From: JAICMB01 sp035295125
GTDB taxonomy: Bacteria > Acidobacteriota > Terriglobia > Bryobacterales > Bryobacteraceae
Length of the DNA stretch: 64,000 nt
Direction: 5' to 3'
Assembly: GCA_035295125.1 (NCBI GenBank)
Contig: DATGJP010000064.1
Span: 124,001-188,000, forward strand
Both the position numbers and the translations under genes were made by a program. Position 1 is the stretch's first letter. The number at the start of each line of letters is the position of its first letter. This document shows, piece after piece, positions 1 to 8,851 of this stretch. A model generated the notes under the pieces. It was given only the letters and a program-made list of their open reading frames with translations, was not told the origin of the DNA and ran no database searches.

Positions 1-99
1 GCCGCCATTGTGCCCGCTGGGACGGGCGGGACTGTGTGTGTGTTCGTGAGCGATCAGGCGAACGTGATTATCGATATCAACGGCTACTTCGCGCCATAA
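1..99 (+). CDS. C-terminal end of a secreted repeat/surface protein (partial)
   Basis: The frame is open from base 1 and stops with TAA at 97-99. The 32 visible residues end in I-D-I-N-G-Y-F-A-P. I recall tails of the form D(V/I)NGYFAP as common ends of large secreted acidobacterial proteins with N-terminal repeats, probably the last strand of a beta domain. The start, signal peptide and size lie outside the window, so no function can be given. It converges on the response regulator gene that ends at 254. Confidence 0.6.
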   Translation, partial: AAIVPAGTGGTVCVFVSDQANVIIDINGYFAP

Positions 100-253
100 G
101 CATCACACACCCGGGAAGGGAAACGCCTGCCTTATCGGCGTGGTCGAGAGCGTTGGCTGGGACCTCTGGCGTCCCCGTGAACCGTGAACGGTAAGGTCGA
201 GAATCTGAGAAGCGGTGGCCGCCGATTCACGCGGACAAACGCGATTCTTGATC
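100..253. other. Convergent intergenic gap
   Basis: This gap lies between two converging genes. It holds a short stretch (about 113-150) with a weak likeness to the dispersed stem-loop repeat described later (GAAGGGAAACGCCTGCC). I see no convincing ORF and no hairpin followed by a T-tract. Confidence 0.4.
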
Positions 254-703
254 TCAGACGCGTTCATCCGCGGCCTTGGCGCTCGTTGCTTTCGCCGCAG
301 GCTCCAGCCAGAGGATCGCGAAACGCTCAACTGCTTTCAGATACTCGCTGAGGCTGCTCGGCTTCACGATATAGGCGTTGGGGCTCCATTTTATGACGTT
401 CCCCATCGGCTGCGGAGTCGAGCTGAAGACCACGACGGGCGTCGACGCCAGGTCGGTCCGGTTGGTCCGCACGTACTCGAGCACACCGGCGCCGTCCACT
501 TTAGGGAGATTCAAATCCAGCAGTATGATGTCGGGCCGGTAGTCCGACGTCAAAAGGTTGATCGCCCGTTCGCCGTCCTCCGCGATTCGCAGGTTCATTG
601 CGAACCGTTTGCCGGCTGGTTTGAGTCCTTCGCGAATCAAATGCACATCCCCGGGGTTATCCTCAACAATCAGGACTTCGATAGATCGAGCGGAAACCGG
701 CAT
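254..703 (-). CDS. Single-domain response regulator (CheY/Rcp1-like)
   Basis: 149 aa, one receiver domain and no output domain. The acidic pocket is E14-D15, the phospho-acceptor is D63 (in LLDLNLP), the switch Thr/Ser lies in VFSST (about 93-97) and the conserved Lys is K114 (IVKP). The loop after the pocket (EDNPGD) is typical of Rcp1-like regulators that pair with phytochrome or hybrid kinases. ATG 703 is chosen over an upstream GTG at 727 because a TATAAT box (713-718, minus strand) ends 10 nt before it. It is the last gene of the trehalose-synthase set and probably also has this promoter of its own. No kinase is visible nearby. It likely acts by protein-protein contact. Confidence 0.85.
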   Translation of the reverse strand: MPVSARSIEVLIVEDNPGDVHLIREGLKPAGKRFAMNLRIAEDGERAINLLTSDYRPDIILLDLNLPKVDGAGVLEYVRTNRTDLASTPVVVFSSTPQPMGNVIKWSPNAYIVKPSSLSEYLKAVERFAILWLEPAAKATSAKAADERV

Positions 704-712
704 CTCGGCAGA

Positions 713-718
713 ATTATA
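713..718 (-). promoter_or_regulatory. -10 box TATAAT before the response regulator
   Basis: A perfect TATAAT on the minus strand ends 10 nt before ATG 703, so the predicted transcript would start within a few bases of the start codon. No good -35 is seen. Confidence 0.45.
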
Positions 719-737
719 TCCAATCACGCTGTAGATT

Positions 738-1439
738 TTAGAGGTGCTGAAACGGCTCCTCTACTTCTTCGGGCCGCCTGCTGCTTTGCCGCTCCAGGGA
801 ACGGCTTACCAGATCTTTGGAACCCAAGCCTACCGCTAACGCCAACGCCAGTACGATTCCACCAAAAAGAATCCCAAAGGCAACATTTACGACTCCGCCG
901 CCGATCCCCAGGTGATCGAGCGCCATCGTCACGGCAAGCACCAGGACCATCCACTTCACGCCGGCGCTGAGCAGCGAGGCGTACTGCAGGTTCATGTTGA
1001 CGGCCCCGATCAAAACACTGCGGCCGAGAAAATGCGCGAAGAAATTACCGATGATAAGGAGAATAACTGCCGCGGCCACTTGCGGAAGATAGCTGAAAAT
1101 CCGCAGGAGTAGCTGTGACGTAAGGGTGGTATCAAACGCGGCGATGCCGATGAGCAGGCCCATTAGAATGACGATCCAGAAGACGGCGCGTTCCACCAAC
1201 AGCGCGGGGCTGTTTCGTGGCGCGATATCGCTCAGGCCGCTGGCGCCGCTTTCCATCAAACGACGATCGAATTGCATACTGCGCAGGATCTGGCGCACCA
1301 GAAACGCCAGCAGCCACGCCAACAAAAACGAAACGAGGAGCGCCACGATGAGCGCGACGATTCCGGGCAATAATCCCGCGACACTCCGGACCACACGATT
1401 CCACGACTGATTCAAAGCCTGGCTTGCTTGTTCCCACAT
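738..1439 (-). CDS. TM-helix mechanosensitive-type membrane protein
   Basis: 233 aa, inner membrane, about five hydrophobic segments (near residues 22-48, 84-106, 113-140, 155-176 and 178-205). The Gly/Ala-rich segments with the phrase VGLGSKDLVSR match the conserved 'TM helix' repeat family found in CmpX-like proteins, relatives of MscS channels that lack the large cytoplasmic MscS beta domain. A strong Shine-Dalgarno (AAGGAGG) lies 8 nt before ATG 1439. It sits 21 nt after the glycosyltransferase and before the response regulator. With trehalose synthase upstream, a role in osmotic adaptation is plausible but inferred. The C-terminus is charged and cytoplasmic. Confidence 0.7.
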   Translation of the reverse strand: MWEQASQALNQSWNRVVRSVAGLLPGIVALIVALLVSFLLAWLLAFLVRQILRSMQFDRRLMESGASGLSDIAPRNSPALLVERAVFWIVILMGLLIGIAAFDTTLTSQLLLRIFSYLPQVAAAVILLIIGNFFAHFLGRSVLIGAVNMNLQYASLLSAGVKWMVLVLAVTMALDHLGIGGGVVNVAFGILFGGIVLALALAVGLGSKDLVSRSLERQSSRRPEEVEEPFQHL

Positions 1440-1460
1440 ACGTCTTCCTCCTTCGGTCCG

Positions 1461-2684
1461 TCACGGGCTGAACCGGTCGGGCCATCTCCAGCGCGATAAC
1501 AAATAGCGCCTCTCCGATTCGTAAGCCAGTCGGAGCTGTTCTACCCGGCGCTCCGCCTGTTCTGTGTCAGCGTTTTCAACCTCCAACGCGTAAGATGCGA
1601 CCCAGGCGCGATAGAGCGGGGTGAGCGCACGCAACAGGTGGTCGCGATTCAAGATTCTCAGGCGATGCCCGAGTGCAAAGTCGTAAATGATGCGCGCCCA
1701 GAGCGCATCCTTAATCCGGAAGTGTTCGGGCGGAGCGAGCGTCAGCTTCTTCAGATCCAGCAATGTTGCGGGCGGGAGAACGAGGCTCCACACCGGCTGC
1801 AGGTTCTGAAAGCCGAGTTGGAACGCCTCGATCAAAGGCCGTACGTCCACGGTGTGGGGCTCCTCGACCAAGGCGGCCGGATGACCGAAGGTGGTGACGG
1901 GCAGGCTGCTGTGGACTCGCTGCCACTGGGCGGCGTTAAATTCCATGTCGAGGAATATCGGGCCGAGGACGTGGGCCAGCATGGAACTCAGGTCGGTGGG
2001 CTCACGGACGGCACGTACGCGAGCGCCGAAGTGCGTCTGGCAAACATCGAAGTCTCCCCGTATGGCATCGAGGACCATCCAGATGAGGGTGTCGCGACGG
2101 CTGGCGGCCAACGCGGGCGGAGGAGGCGAACTAAGCCGGTCGATCATGCGCGCGGAAAGGCCGAAATCGGCGGCGTAGGGCCAACGGACCCTTTTCCCAT
2201 AGAGGGTGCTGGTAAGCGGATACAGTATTCCGCTGGTGATCATTCCCTCGTACTTGTTGTGCGCATAGGATGCGACCACGAGGTCGGCTCCATTGTCATC
2301 GACGGGCCGAAGCAGGCGCTCGGTTCGCTCCGCAGTGAAGCCTTCCAGGTCTGCTCCAAGCATCGCCGTGGCGCGCGCTCCGGTTTTCTTGCTGACCGCG
2401 AAGATGGCACGATAGGCATCGGACCAGCCCTCCGTTGCGCCGGGAAGGCCTCCCACGGCCGGGATGGGATAAGGGAGCAGCTTCAATCCGTTATGCGATT
2501 CGAGGGGCGCAGGGCCGCTTGCGTCCGATCGGATTACGACGGTGGCGGAAACCTGCGACGAGTCGACCGCAGTGCGGACCGCATCTACGACGTGTCCGAT
2601 GGTTTCGACACTGGCGCAGGTCGGCAGGCCGATCACGAGGTCGCTGTGAGCGATTTCTTCCGCCGTAACGGCTTCACGTTCCAT
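1461..2684 (-). CDS. GT-A-fold glycosyltransferase (GpgS/GT2-GT81-like)
   Basis: 407 aa, no signal peptide. The N-terminal half reads as a nucleotide-diphosphosugar transferase: DLVIGLPTCAS at the first strand, then a GADLEG segment near residue 113 in the place of the DxD metal site. The helical C-terminal third resembles glucosyl- or mannosyl-glycerate synthase relatives. Close coupling to trehalose synthase (12 nt) suggests a compatible-solute sugar such as glucosylglycerate, but the acceptor cannot be read from sequence. A TTG at 2690 is an alternative start. I am confident of the fold, not of the substrate. Confidence 0.6.
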   Translation of the reverse strand: MEREAVTAEEIAHSDLVIGLPTCASVETIGHVVDAVRTAVDSSQVSATVVIRSDASGPAPLESHNGLKLLPYPIPAVGGLPGATEGWSDAYRAIFAVSKKTGARATAMLGADLEGFTAERTERLLRPVDDNGADLVVASYAHNKYEGMITSGILYPLTSTLYGKRVRWPYAADFGLSARMIDRLSSPPPPALAASRRDTLIWMVLDAIRGDFDVCQTHFGARVRAVREPTDLSSMLAHVLGPIFLDMEFNAAQWQRVHSSLPVTTFGHPAALVEEPHTVDVRPLIEAFQLGFQNLQPVWSLVLPPATLLDLKKLTLAPPEHFRIKDALWARIIYDFALGHRLRILNRDHLLRALTPLYRAWVASYALEVENADTEQAERRVEQLRLAYESERRYLLSRWRWPDRFSP

Positions 2685-2696
2685 GAGCAACTCGAA

Positions 2697-5600
2697 TCAT
2701 TTTGAGAGTGCCAGCATGCCCCAAAGCGGTATTCTCACCCAGGCCGGGCGATCTTCGAATTCGTGACGCAGTTCGCCCAGGGCCTTGTCGAGCAGATAGG
2801 CTTCCAGCAACATGCGGAATGCGCCAGGGTCCGTTGGAATAAACGATGCCTGGCCGCTCGTGGCTCGATAAGCACGGAGGAACTCCGCCGTCGCGGAACG
2901 CTCGGCCAGGTGCGCCCAGGGCCTGAGTTTTTCGACGTCCTCGGGATGGCGGGCTGTGTAGTTCAGCAAAGCTGCGTAGGTGGCATAGCTGAGCGACCGC
3001 AACAGGCAGGCCACGTCTTTGAGCGGCGATTGCTTGGCGCGACGCTCGGCCGCCGGCTCCGGCCCGCCTCCGGCCTCGAGAATCACCCAATCGTTCTTGA
3101 GTCTCAGGACGCGGGCCAGGTGATAGTTACCGTGGATTCGCGTGCGGGTGATATTGACCTCCAGGTTTGCGAGTGACCGGAAGCGTTCGAGAAAATAGCG
3201 CCTGCGGCTCAGAGCCAGGCCGGCATCTTCAACAATTTCATCGGGCAGGTCGGGAAGCTGCTCCTTTAAGTAGTCGAAGACCCCGCTGGCGTTACTACGC
3301 AGTTGCACCGCCAACTGCCGCATATCCTCGGGGCGCAGAGGTTCGGGAACAAAGTTTGAATCGTCCGTCTCGCGCGCCAGGGCGAGGTGCATTTCGGCGG
3401 TACGCCGCCCTAAAGCGGCGAGCGCATCGAGCAGCAGGCCAAGGTGTTCGCGGGCGAGCGCCGGTGTTTCGCTGTCGGATAGATCGAACCAGGACTCCTT
3501 CGACGATTCGTTTCCCGGGAATGGCATGGGAGCGCGGTGCTCGAAGTAGCGATTGAGCTCTTCCGTGGTCCATTGCCATCCGTCGGACTCCCGCGGGACG
3601 AGGCCTTGCAGCATCGCCAGTGTAAGCGGCTCCGCCCCGTCGAACGCGTATTCGATGGTCCCGGCGAACGGCACAATCCGATCGAAGCGGGCTTGTTCGG
3701 TAAGGTAGCGCAGCAGCTCGCAGTCGGGATTGGGGCCGGCTTCGACTCGGCGGTAAAACTTGGTAATGAACCGGTCGTCGTAAAGTATCGTGGAGAGACC
3801 CGGCGTGGAGGGACCCGGGGCTGGGGTGAGAGGCGTATCGCCTTGTGCGCGAAGTTCGGCCAGTGCGGCTCCTGGTGATCCGGTGAGCTTTCCGCGGCGG
3901 GCGGGAATCTCCACGTGGTTTTCGATACAGGCCAGCAGCCACGCATCGGTGTCGATGTCGAGCGCCCCATCGTATAGAACGCCTTCGCCATCCGGGCTTG
4001 CCACGGGACAAAGTATAGCCTGCGGGTAGTTAGCGCGTATTTGCGCGGCGACATCGCCGATACCGATGGCCAAGGGCAGCGCGTATCGTTGCAGTCTCTC
4101 GTCGTCGAAGCGCACATCCACGAACGCGATGGCCGACTGCGGCTGCACCTCGGCCCAATCGGCGATGGTTGTAGCCAGTATAGATGCGTCCTTTTCGACG
4201 AACCAGCGTTGCTTCGGAAGGAAGTCGGGGATCAGGCGCGCTTCCAGCGCCCGGCGCGCGGGTCCCGCGAGCAGCGCCGCCCAGCCGCGTGAAACATCGA
4301 GAGCGATCTGGTCTTCGAGCGCCGCGGAGGGTGGCGTTTCGGCCGACTCAGCCGATTTCTGCAGCTCGAACCACATGAAACCGTAGGGCCCCAGGGTCAA
4401 CGGATATGGACTCTTGCCGATCGTCGGGAATTCTACATATCCAATCATCTCGACCGGCTTCATTCCTTCGAATCTTGCCAGGTCCAACTCCATCGGCTGG
4501 GCGAATCGCGAAAGATTGGCGACGCAGAGGACCTGCTCGTTGTCGAACTCGCGCAAATAGGCCAGAATCTTGCGGTTTGAAGGTTCCAGGAATTGCAGCG
4601 TACCGCGGCCAAACACACGGAACAGTTTGCGCAGCGCGATCAGGTTGCGCATCCAGTTCAAGAGAGAGGACGGGTCGCTGTGTTCGGCCTCGACGTTTAC
4701 GGCTTCGTAGCCATAGACGGGGTCCATGATGACGGGGCTGTACAGGCGGGCGGGGTTCGCGCGGGAAAATCCGGCGTTTCGATCCGGACTCCACTGCATG
4801 GGAGTCCGCACGCCGTTGCGGTCGCCGAGATAGATGTTGTCGCCCATGCCGATCTCGTCGCCGTAATAGATGATTGGCGTGCCGGGAAACGAGAACAGCA
4901 GGCTCGAAAGGAGTTCGATGCGCCGGCGATTGTTGTCCATCAGCGGCGCCAGGCGCCGCCGTATGCCGATGTTGATGCGCATGCGCGGGTCGGCGCTATA
5001 CGCCAGGTACATGTAGTCGCGCTCGTCGGCGCTGACCATCTCGAGAGTCAATTCGTCGTGGTTGCGCAGGAAGAGCCCCCATTGGGAAGTCTCGGGGATG
5101 TCGGGAGTCTGCTCCATGATTTCGGTGATGGGCAGCCGGTCCTCCAGGCGCAGGGCCATGAAGATGCGCGGCATCAGCGGGAAGTGGAAGGCCATGTGGC
5201 ACTCGTCGCCTTCGCCGAAGTAGGGGCGAACATCGGTAGGCCACTGGTTTGCCTCTGCCAGGATCATGCGATTGGCATAGTTGGCGTCCATTTCCGCCCG
5301 GATTTTCTTGATCAACGCGTGGGTTTCGGGCAGGTTCTCGCAATTGGTTCCATCGCGCTCGACGAGGTAGGGAATGGCGTCCAGGCGCACTCCGTCGACA
5401 CCGAGATCGAGCCAGTAGCGCATCACGTTCATCACTTCGGTGAGCACCAGCGGATTGTCAAAATTCAGATCGGGCTGGTGGGAGAAGAACCGATGCCAGA
5501 AGTAGGCCTGCGCCACCGGGTCCCAGGTCCAGTTCGACTTCTCGGTGTCGGTGAAAATGATGCGCGCGTCTTTGTATTTCTGATCGGTGTCACTCCACAC

Positions 5601-6002
5601 GTAGAAGTCGCGCTCCGGCGATCCCGGAGGAGACTGGCGGGCGCGCTGGAACCAGGGATGCTGGTCGGAACTGTGATTGATGACCAGCTCGATCAGGACC
5701 TCGAGACCGCGCTCGTGAGCAGCGGTCAGGAAGGCCTGGAAGTCGTCGATGGTTCCGTAGCTGGGGTGGACACTCAGGTAGTCGGAGATGTCGTAGCCGT
5801 CGTCACGCAGCGGTGAGGCGAAGAAAGGTAGAAGCCAAATGCAGGTTACACCCAGGTCCTGCAGGTAGTCGAGCTTCTGCATGAGGCCCTGGAAGTCGCC
5901 GATGCCATCGTTGTTGCCGTCGAAGAAGGCTTTGACGTGCAACTCATAGATGATCGCGTCCTTGTACCACAGAGGTTCTGTCGCGCCGCCGGGTTTTTTC
6001 AT
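2697..6002 (-). CDS. treS: Trehalose synthase with C-terminal maltokinase-like domain
   Basis: 1101 aa. Residues about 10-560 are a GH13 trehalose synthase that interconverts maltose and trehalose: catalytic D208 (GVRLD), E250 (LAEAN) and transition-state D316 (RNHDE) are all present. Residues about 600-1101 match the maltokinase often fused to TreS, which feeds maltose 1-phosphate to GlgE. However, the kinase catalytic loop HGDYH reads H957-G-N959-Y-H, and the metal-binding DFEGEP reads E976-A-G-G-G-P. Both key aspartates are replaced, while the flanking ERR-K-SPLKDVACLLRS and RWFVEK segments are kept. The kinase half is therefore probably inactive or repurposed. It is first gene of a minus-strand operon. 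No GlgE is in the window. Confidence 0.93.
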   Translation of the reverse strand: MKKPGGATEPLWYKDAIIYELHVKAFFDGNNDGIGDFQGLMQKLDYLQDLGVTCIWLLPFFASPLRDDGYDISDYLSVHPSYGTIDDFQAFLTAAHERGLEVLIELVINHSSDQHPWFQRARQSPPGSPERDFYVWSDTDQKYKDARIIFTDTEKSNWTWDPVAQAYFWHRFFSHQPDLNFDNPLVLTEVMNVMRYWLDLGVDGVRLDAIPYLVERDGTNCENLPETHALIKKIRAEMDANYANRMILAEANQWPTDVRPYFGEGDECHMAFHFPLMPRIFMALRLEDRLPITEIMEQTPDIPETSQWGLFLRNHDELTLEMVSADERDYMYLAYSADPRMRINIGIRRRLAPLMDNNRRRIELLSSLLFSFPGTPIIYYGDEIGMGDNIYLGDRNGVRTPMQWSPDRNAGFSRANPARLYSPVIMDPVYGYEAVNVEAEHSDPSSLLNWMRNLIALRKLFRVFGRGTLQFLEPSNRKILAYLREFDNEQVLCVANLSRFAQPMELDLARFEGMKPVEMIGYVEFPTIGKSPYPLTLGPYGFMWFELQKSAESAETPPSAALEDQIALDVSRGWAALLAGPARRALEARLIPDFLPKQRWFVEKDASILATTIADWAEVQPQSAIAFVDVRFDDERLQRYALPLAIGIGDVAAQIRANYPQAILCPVASPDGEGVLYDGALDIDTDAWLLACIENHVEIPARRGKLTGSPGAALAELRAQGDTPLTPAPGPSTPGLSTILYDDRFITKFYRRVEAGPNPDCELLRYLTEQARFDRIVPFAGTIEYAFDGAEPLTLAMLQGLVPRESDGWQWTTEELNRYFEHRAPMPFPGNESSKESWFDLSDSETPALAREHLGLLLDALAALGRRTAEMHLALARETDDSNFVPEPLRPEDMRQLAVQLRSNASGVFDYLKEQLPDLPDEIVEDAGLALSRRRYFLERFRSLANLEVNITRTRIHGNYHLARVLRLKNDWVILEAGGGPEPAAERRAKQSPLKDVACLLRSLSYATYAALLNYTARHPEDVEKLRPWAHLAERSATAEFLRAYRATSGQASFIPTDPGAFRMLLEAYLLDKALGELRHEFEDRPAWVRIPLWGMLALSK

Positions 6003-6037
6003 GCGTGGAGCTAACGTGTAGACGCGAGAAACCTAGG

Positions 6038-6069
6038 ACAAGCTTCAGCTTGTGATTTCTTTAGAAATC
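6038..6069. repeat. Two adjacent 7-bp inverted repeats between operons
   Basis: ACAAGCT-TC-AGCTTGT (6038-6053) is followed directly by GATTTCT-TT-AGAAATC (6054-6069). The second covers the stop codon of the sugar-transporter gene. Both arms are perfect, with 2-nt loops. There is no clean T-tract on the minus strand, so either a terminator of the transporter operon or a protein-binding palindrome is possible. Confidence 0.45.
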
Positions 6070-7947
6070 AAACTGGTCTATGTTCGTCTTACGAAAGACA
6101 AATGGCGCGCCGAGAATAACGTCGCTGCCCCGAACCTCGACCCTTCCTAGCCGGCCCGCGGCTAATGCGGTATCCGTGCGTTTCAATGAGCCATTTACCA
6201 AGGCATTGGCCGCGTAAACCGTCAGGTACCCCAGATCTCGCGTGTTCCAGAGTACTACTGCCTGCACCACGTCGTCGTGCACATAAGGTTTGCACAGATT
6301 CGGAAGTGAAAGCCCGATTACAGAAACATCCTTGCGCCCGGCCTGTTTTACGGCCTCGGCGGCTCCGGGTACTGCCGGTGCAGCGATCCCCATCAGAAGC
6401 TTGACGTCGGGATAGACCTTGAGAAGAGTCTGAGCTTCGGCGAAAGCGCGGTCGCGGTCGTCGTCACAAGGCCGGATGACTACCAACTTCAGGTCCGGAT
6501 ACTTCGACGCGAGGCGTTCGCGAATGTACTTGATCCACTCGTTTTGATTCGCGGCGCTCAAAGCTCCGGTGATGATGGCGAATTCGCCGCGATTGTTCAA
6601 AAGCCGCGCGGCTTCATCGGTCAGGGTGTAGCCGATGCCTTGCGGAGTCGCCTGGTCGATGAAAAAGTCGCGCGCATCAGGTTGGGCATCAGCGTCCCAG
6701 GTGAGCACTCGGATGCCGTTAGCCAGCGCTTTGCGGAGTACGGTCGAGATAGCGGCCTGGTTCGAGACGCTGACCGCGATAGCGTCGACATGGCGCGTGA
6801 TCCAGCCCTCCACCACTTCGTTTTGCTTGGCGGGGTCGAGATCGGTGGGGCCGTCCCAGAGCAGGTCGACCTTGAGTTCCTTGGCGGCTTCGTCGGCGCC
6901 GAGTTTGCAGCTCGCGAAATAGGGGTCTCCTTTGGCCTTGGGCATCATCGCGATCTGGACGTGTCGGGACGTGGGCGCCGCGGTTCTGGCGATAAGCATG
7001 CCAGCCAGAAGCATCGCCGCGAACGCCGCTACCCAGATGTGCCATTTCCGCAAACGGATTCGCGCCAGACCGATACCGGCCAGCAGCAGCGCGCCGGTCA
7101 GGATTCCGGCCAGCTCCGCGGGCATGTTTGAGAGGCGAAGACCGTCCTCGAGAACCACGATGGCAAACAAGCCGAGCACTGTCCCCGCGATAGTTCCCGA
7201 GCCGCCAAAAATTGAGGTTCCGCCGAGAACTACCGCCGTGATGGCGGCAAGCTCGTAGCCCGTTCCGGCATCCGACTTGGCCTGCCCGATGTGCGCGACG
7301 TAGATCAGGGCCGCGGCGCTCGACCAGAAGCCTGACAAGAGATACGTTAAGGCCACGCGGCCGCCGACCGGGATTCCGGCATAACGCGCGCCTTCGGACG
7401 AAAGCCCAATCGCATAGAGCGCCCGGCCGATCACGGTGCGGTGCAGCAGAATCCAGTAGAAAACCACGGCCACGGCGAGCACCAAAACCTGCGGCCCCTG
7501 TCCGAAAACGAGGAATCGCGGCGGGAAGTTGCTGAAGGTATCGAGCGCGGCGGTGAGCCCTTCAGCCAGGCCCCGAAATAGCGAGTACGTACCAATGGTG
7601 ACGATCAGGGGGGCAATACGGAATCGCGTGATGGCAACGGCGTTGAGCGCGCCACCCGCTAATCCGACGAGCAGGGCGCAGACCGCCGCTGCTGGAATTG
7701 GGAAATGATGGTCGCGCCATAGGGAGCCAAAGACCACGGCTGCCAGTCCCATCATCGAGCCGACCGATAAATCGATTCCGCCTGTAATGATGACGGGTGT
7801 TAAGGCCAGCGCCAGCAGTCCCAGTTCGACAGCCATGCGAAGGACCTCGAAGGCGTTCGCGCCAGTGAGAAAGTTCGCGCCGGTGAAGCTGAAGACAATC
7901 GCTTCCACCGCGATCAGCGCGATGAGCCAGCGTTCATGCGCGCGCAT
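6061..7947 (-). CDS. Sugar ABC transporter permease fused to a periplasmic binding protein
   Basis: 628 aa. Residues 1 to about 310 form a CUT2-family permease (ribose/rhamnose/AI-2 type) with about nine hydrophobic segments and the family motif GGIDLSVG; a second signature, GGTSIFGGSG, lies near residue 240. After one more hydrophobic segment (WVAAFAAMLLAGMLIA) comes a complete type-1 periplasmic binding protein of about 300 residues, starting QIAMMPKAKGDPYF and related to the RhaS/LsrB group. The binding protein would be tethered on the outer face of the membrane. ATG 7947 is chosen over TTG 7977; it overlaps the upstream permease by 14 nt. Rhamnose is the likely substrate from the neighbouring isomerase and rhamnosidase. 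Confidence 0.85.
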   Translation of the reverse strand: MRAHERWLIALIAVEAIVFSFTGANFLTGANAFEVLRMAVELGLLALALTPVIITGGIDLSVGSMMGLAAVVFGSLWRDHHFPIPAAAVCALLVGLAGGALNAVAITRFRIAPLIVTIGTYSLFRGLAEGLTAALDTFSNFPPRFLVFGQGPQVLVLAVAVVFYWILLHRTVIGRALYAIGLSSEGARYAGIPVGGRVALTYLLSGFWSSAAALIYVAHIGQAKSDAGTGYELAAITAVVLGGTSIFGGSGTIAGTVLGLFAIVVLEDGLRLSNMPAELAGILTGALLLAGIGLARIRLRKWHIWVAAFAAMLLAGMLIARTAAPTSRHVQIAMMPKAKGDPYFASCKLGADEAAKELKVDLLWDGPTDLDPAKQNEVVEGWITRHVDAIAVSVSNQAAISTVLRKALANGIRVLTWDADAQPDARDFFIDQATPQGIGYTLTDEAARLLNNRGEFAIITGALSAANQNEWIKYIRERLASKYPDLKLVVIRPCDDDRDRAFAEAQTLLKVYPDVKLLMGIAAPAVPGAAEAVKQAGRKDVSVIGLSLPNLCKPYVHDDVVQAVVLWNTRDLGYLTVYAANALVNGSLKRTDTALAAGRLGRVEVRGSDVILGAPFVFRKTNIDQFDF

Positions 7948-8851
7948 GCTGAACTCTATCCATCGCCACCGCCGCAAGGATGATGGCGCCTTGCACCGCC
8001 TTCTCCCAATAGGGATTCACGCCGAGATAGGTCAGCGCCGGTCCGATTACGCCAAGCAGCGCCACGCCGAGCAAGGTGCCCCAGAGCGTCCCGCGGCCGC
8101 CGTTTACAGATGTTCCGCCGATGATCACTGCCGAGATAACTTTGAGCTCTAACCCGATACCGGCGTTCGCCTGGATGTCTTCGAATCGCACGGAATTGAG
8201 AAGCGCGGCGACTCCAGTCAGTGCGCCAATGAGGGCAAAGACGTAAAACCGCACCTGACGGACTTCGATGCCCGCCAGCCGGGCAGCTTCGGCGTCGGAA
8301 CCGGTGGCAAAAACGGCGCGTCCGGCCGCGATCCAACGCAAGGCGACGGCAAATGCCGCGAATACGACGGCACCGGCGATCACGATTGCGACACGTCCGG
8401 CGGTCTGGCCGAAACCGAACCACTGAAAACCAGCCGGCAGATTCTGCACCCACGCGCCTCCACGGGCCCAGCGCAGGCTGTCACGGAAGATCACCATGGT
8501 GGCCAGCGTCACGACGATGGAGGGAATGCCGGCGAAGGCGACAATCGCACCATTGACCGCGCCCAGGAGCCAGCCGAGCGCGGCAGCCCCCAGTAGAACC
8601 ACCGGCATCGGAAGCCCGGCTTTGGCGAAGAGGGCTGCACCGATGCTTGCGATGGCGAATTGAGATCCCACAGAAATGTCGATTTCCGCGGTGAGAATGA
8701 CGAGCGTCATGCCAATCGCGATGATCAGCACCGGAACGTTCGCGAGCAGCATGTCCTGTAGATTGCCGGCCGCGAAGAACGACGGTGCGCGCCAGGCCAT
8801 GATCAGGAGAAGCACCGCCAACGCCGCAATCAGCGAGAGTTCGCGCTTCAA
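7934..8851 (-). CDS. Sugar ABC transporter permease (CUT2 family)
   Basis: 305 aa, about eight to nine membrane segments. It carries the family motif AEIDISVGSQFA near residue 55 and GGTSVNGGRGT near residue 245. It is the partner of the downstream permease-binding protein fusion; the two would form a heterodimeric channel. The frame is open further upstream, but that stretch lies inside the ATPase gene and is not hydrophobic. TTG 8851, which shares TTGA with the stop of the ATPase gene, gives the usual length and is chosen. Translation is probably coupled. Substrate assignment to L-rhamnose rests on context only. Confidence 0.85.
   Translation of the reverse strand: MKRELSLIAALAVLLLIMAWRAPSFFAAGNLQDMLLANVPVLIIAIGMTLVILTAEIDISVGSQFAIASIGAALFAKAGLPMPVVLLGAAALGWLLGAVNGAIVAFAGIPSIVVTLATMVIFRDSLRWARGGAWVQNLPAGFQWFGFGQTAGRVAIVIAGAVVFAAFAVALRWIAAGRAVFATGSDAEAARLAGIEVRQVRFYVFALIGALTGVAALLNSVRFEDIQANAGIGLELKVISAVIIGGTSVNGGRGTLWGTLLGVALLGVIGPALTYLGVNPYWEKAVQGAIILAAVAMDRVQHARA

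Noticed and set aside
1638..2705. Open frame antisense to the glycosyltransferase (355 codons)
   Set aside because: No domain is recognisable, and the sense strand carries the operon.
4593..5816. Long open frame antisense to treS (407 codons)
   Set aside because: A shadow of the GC-rich treS codons; no start signal or recognisable domain.
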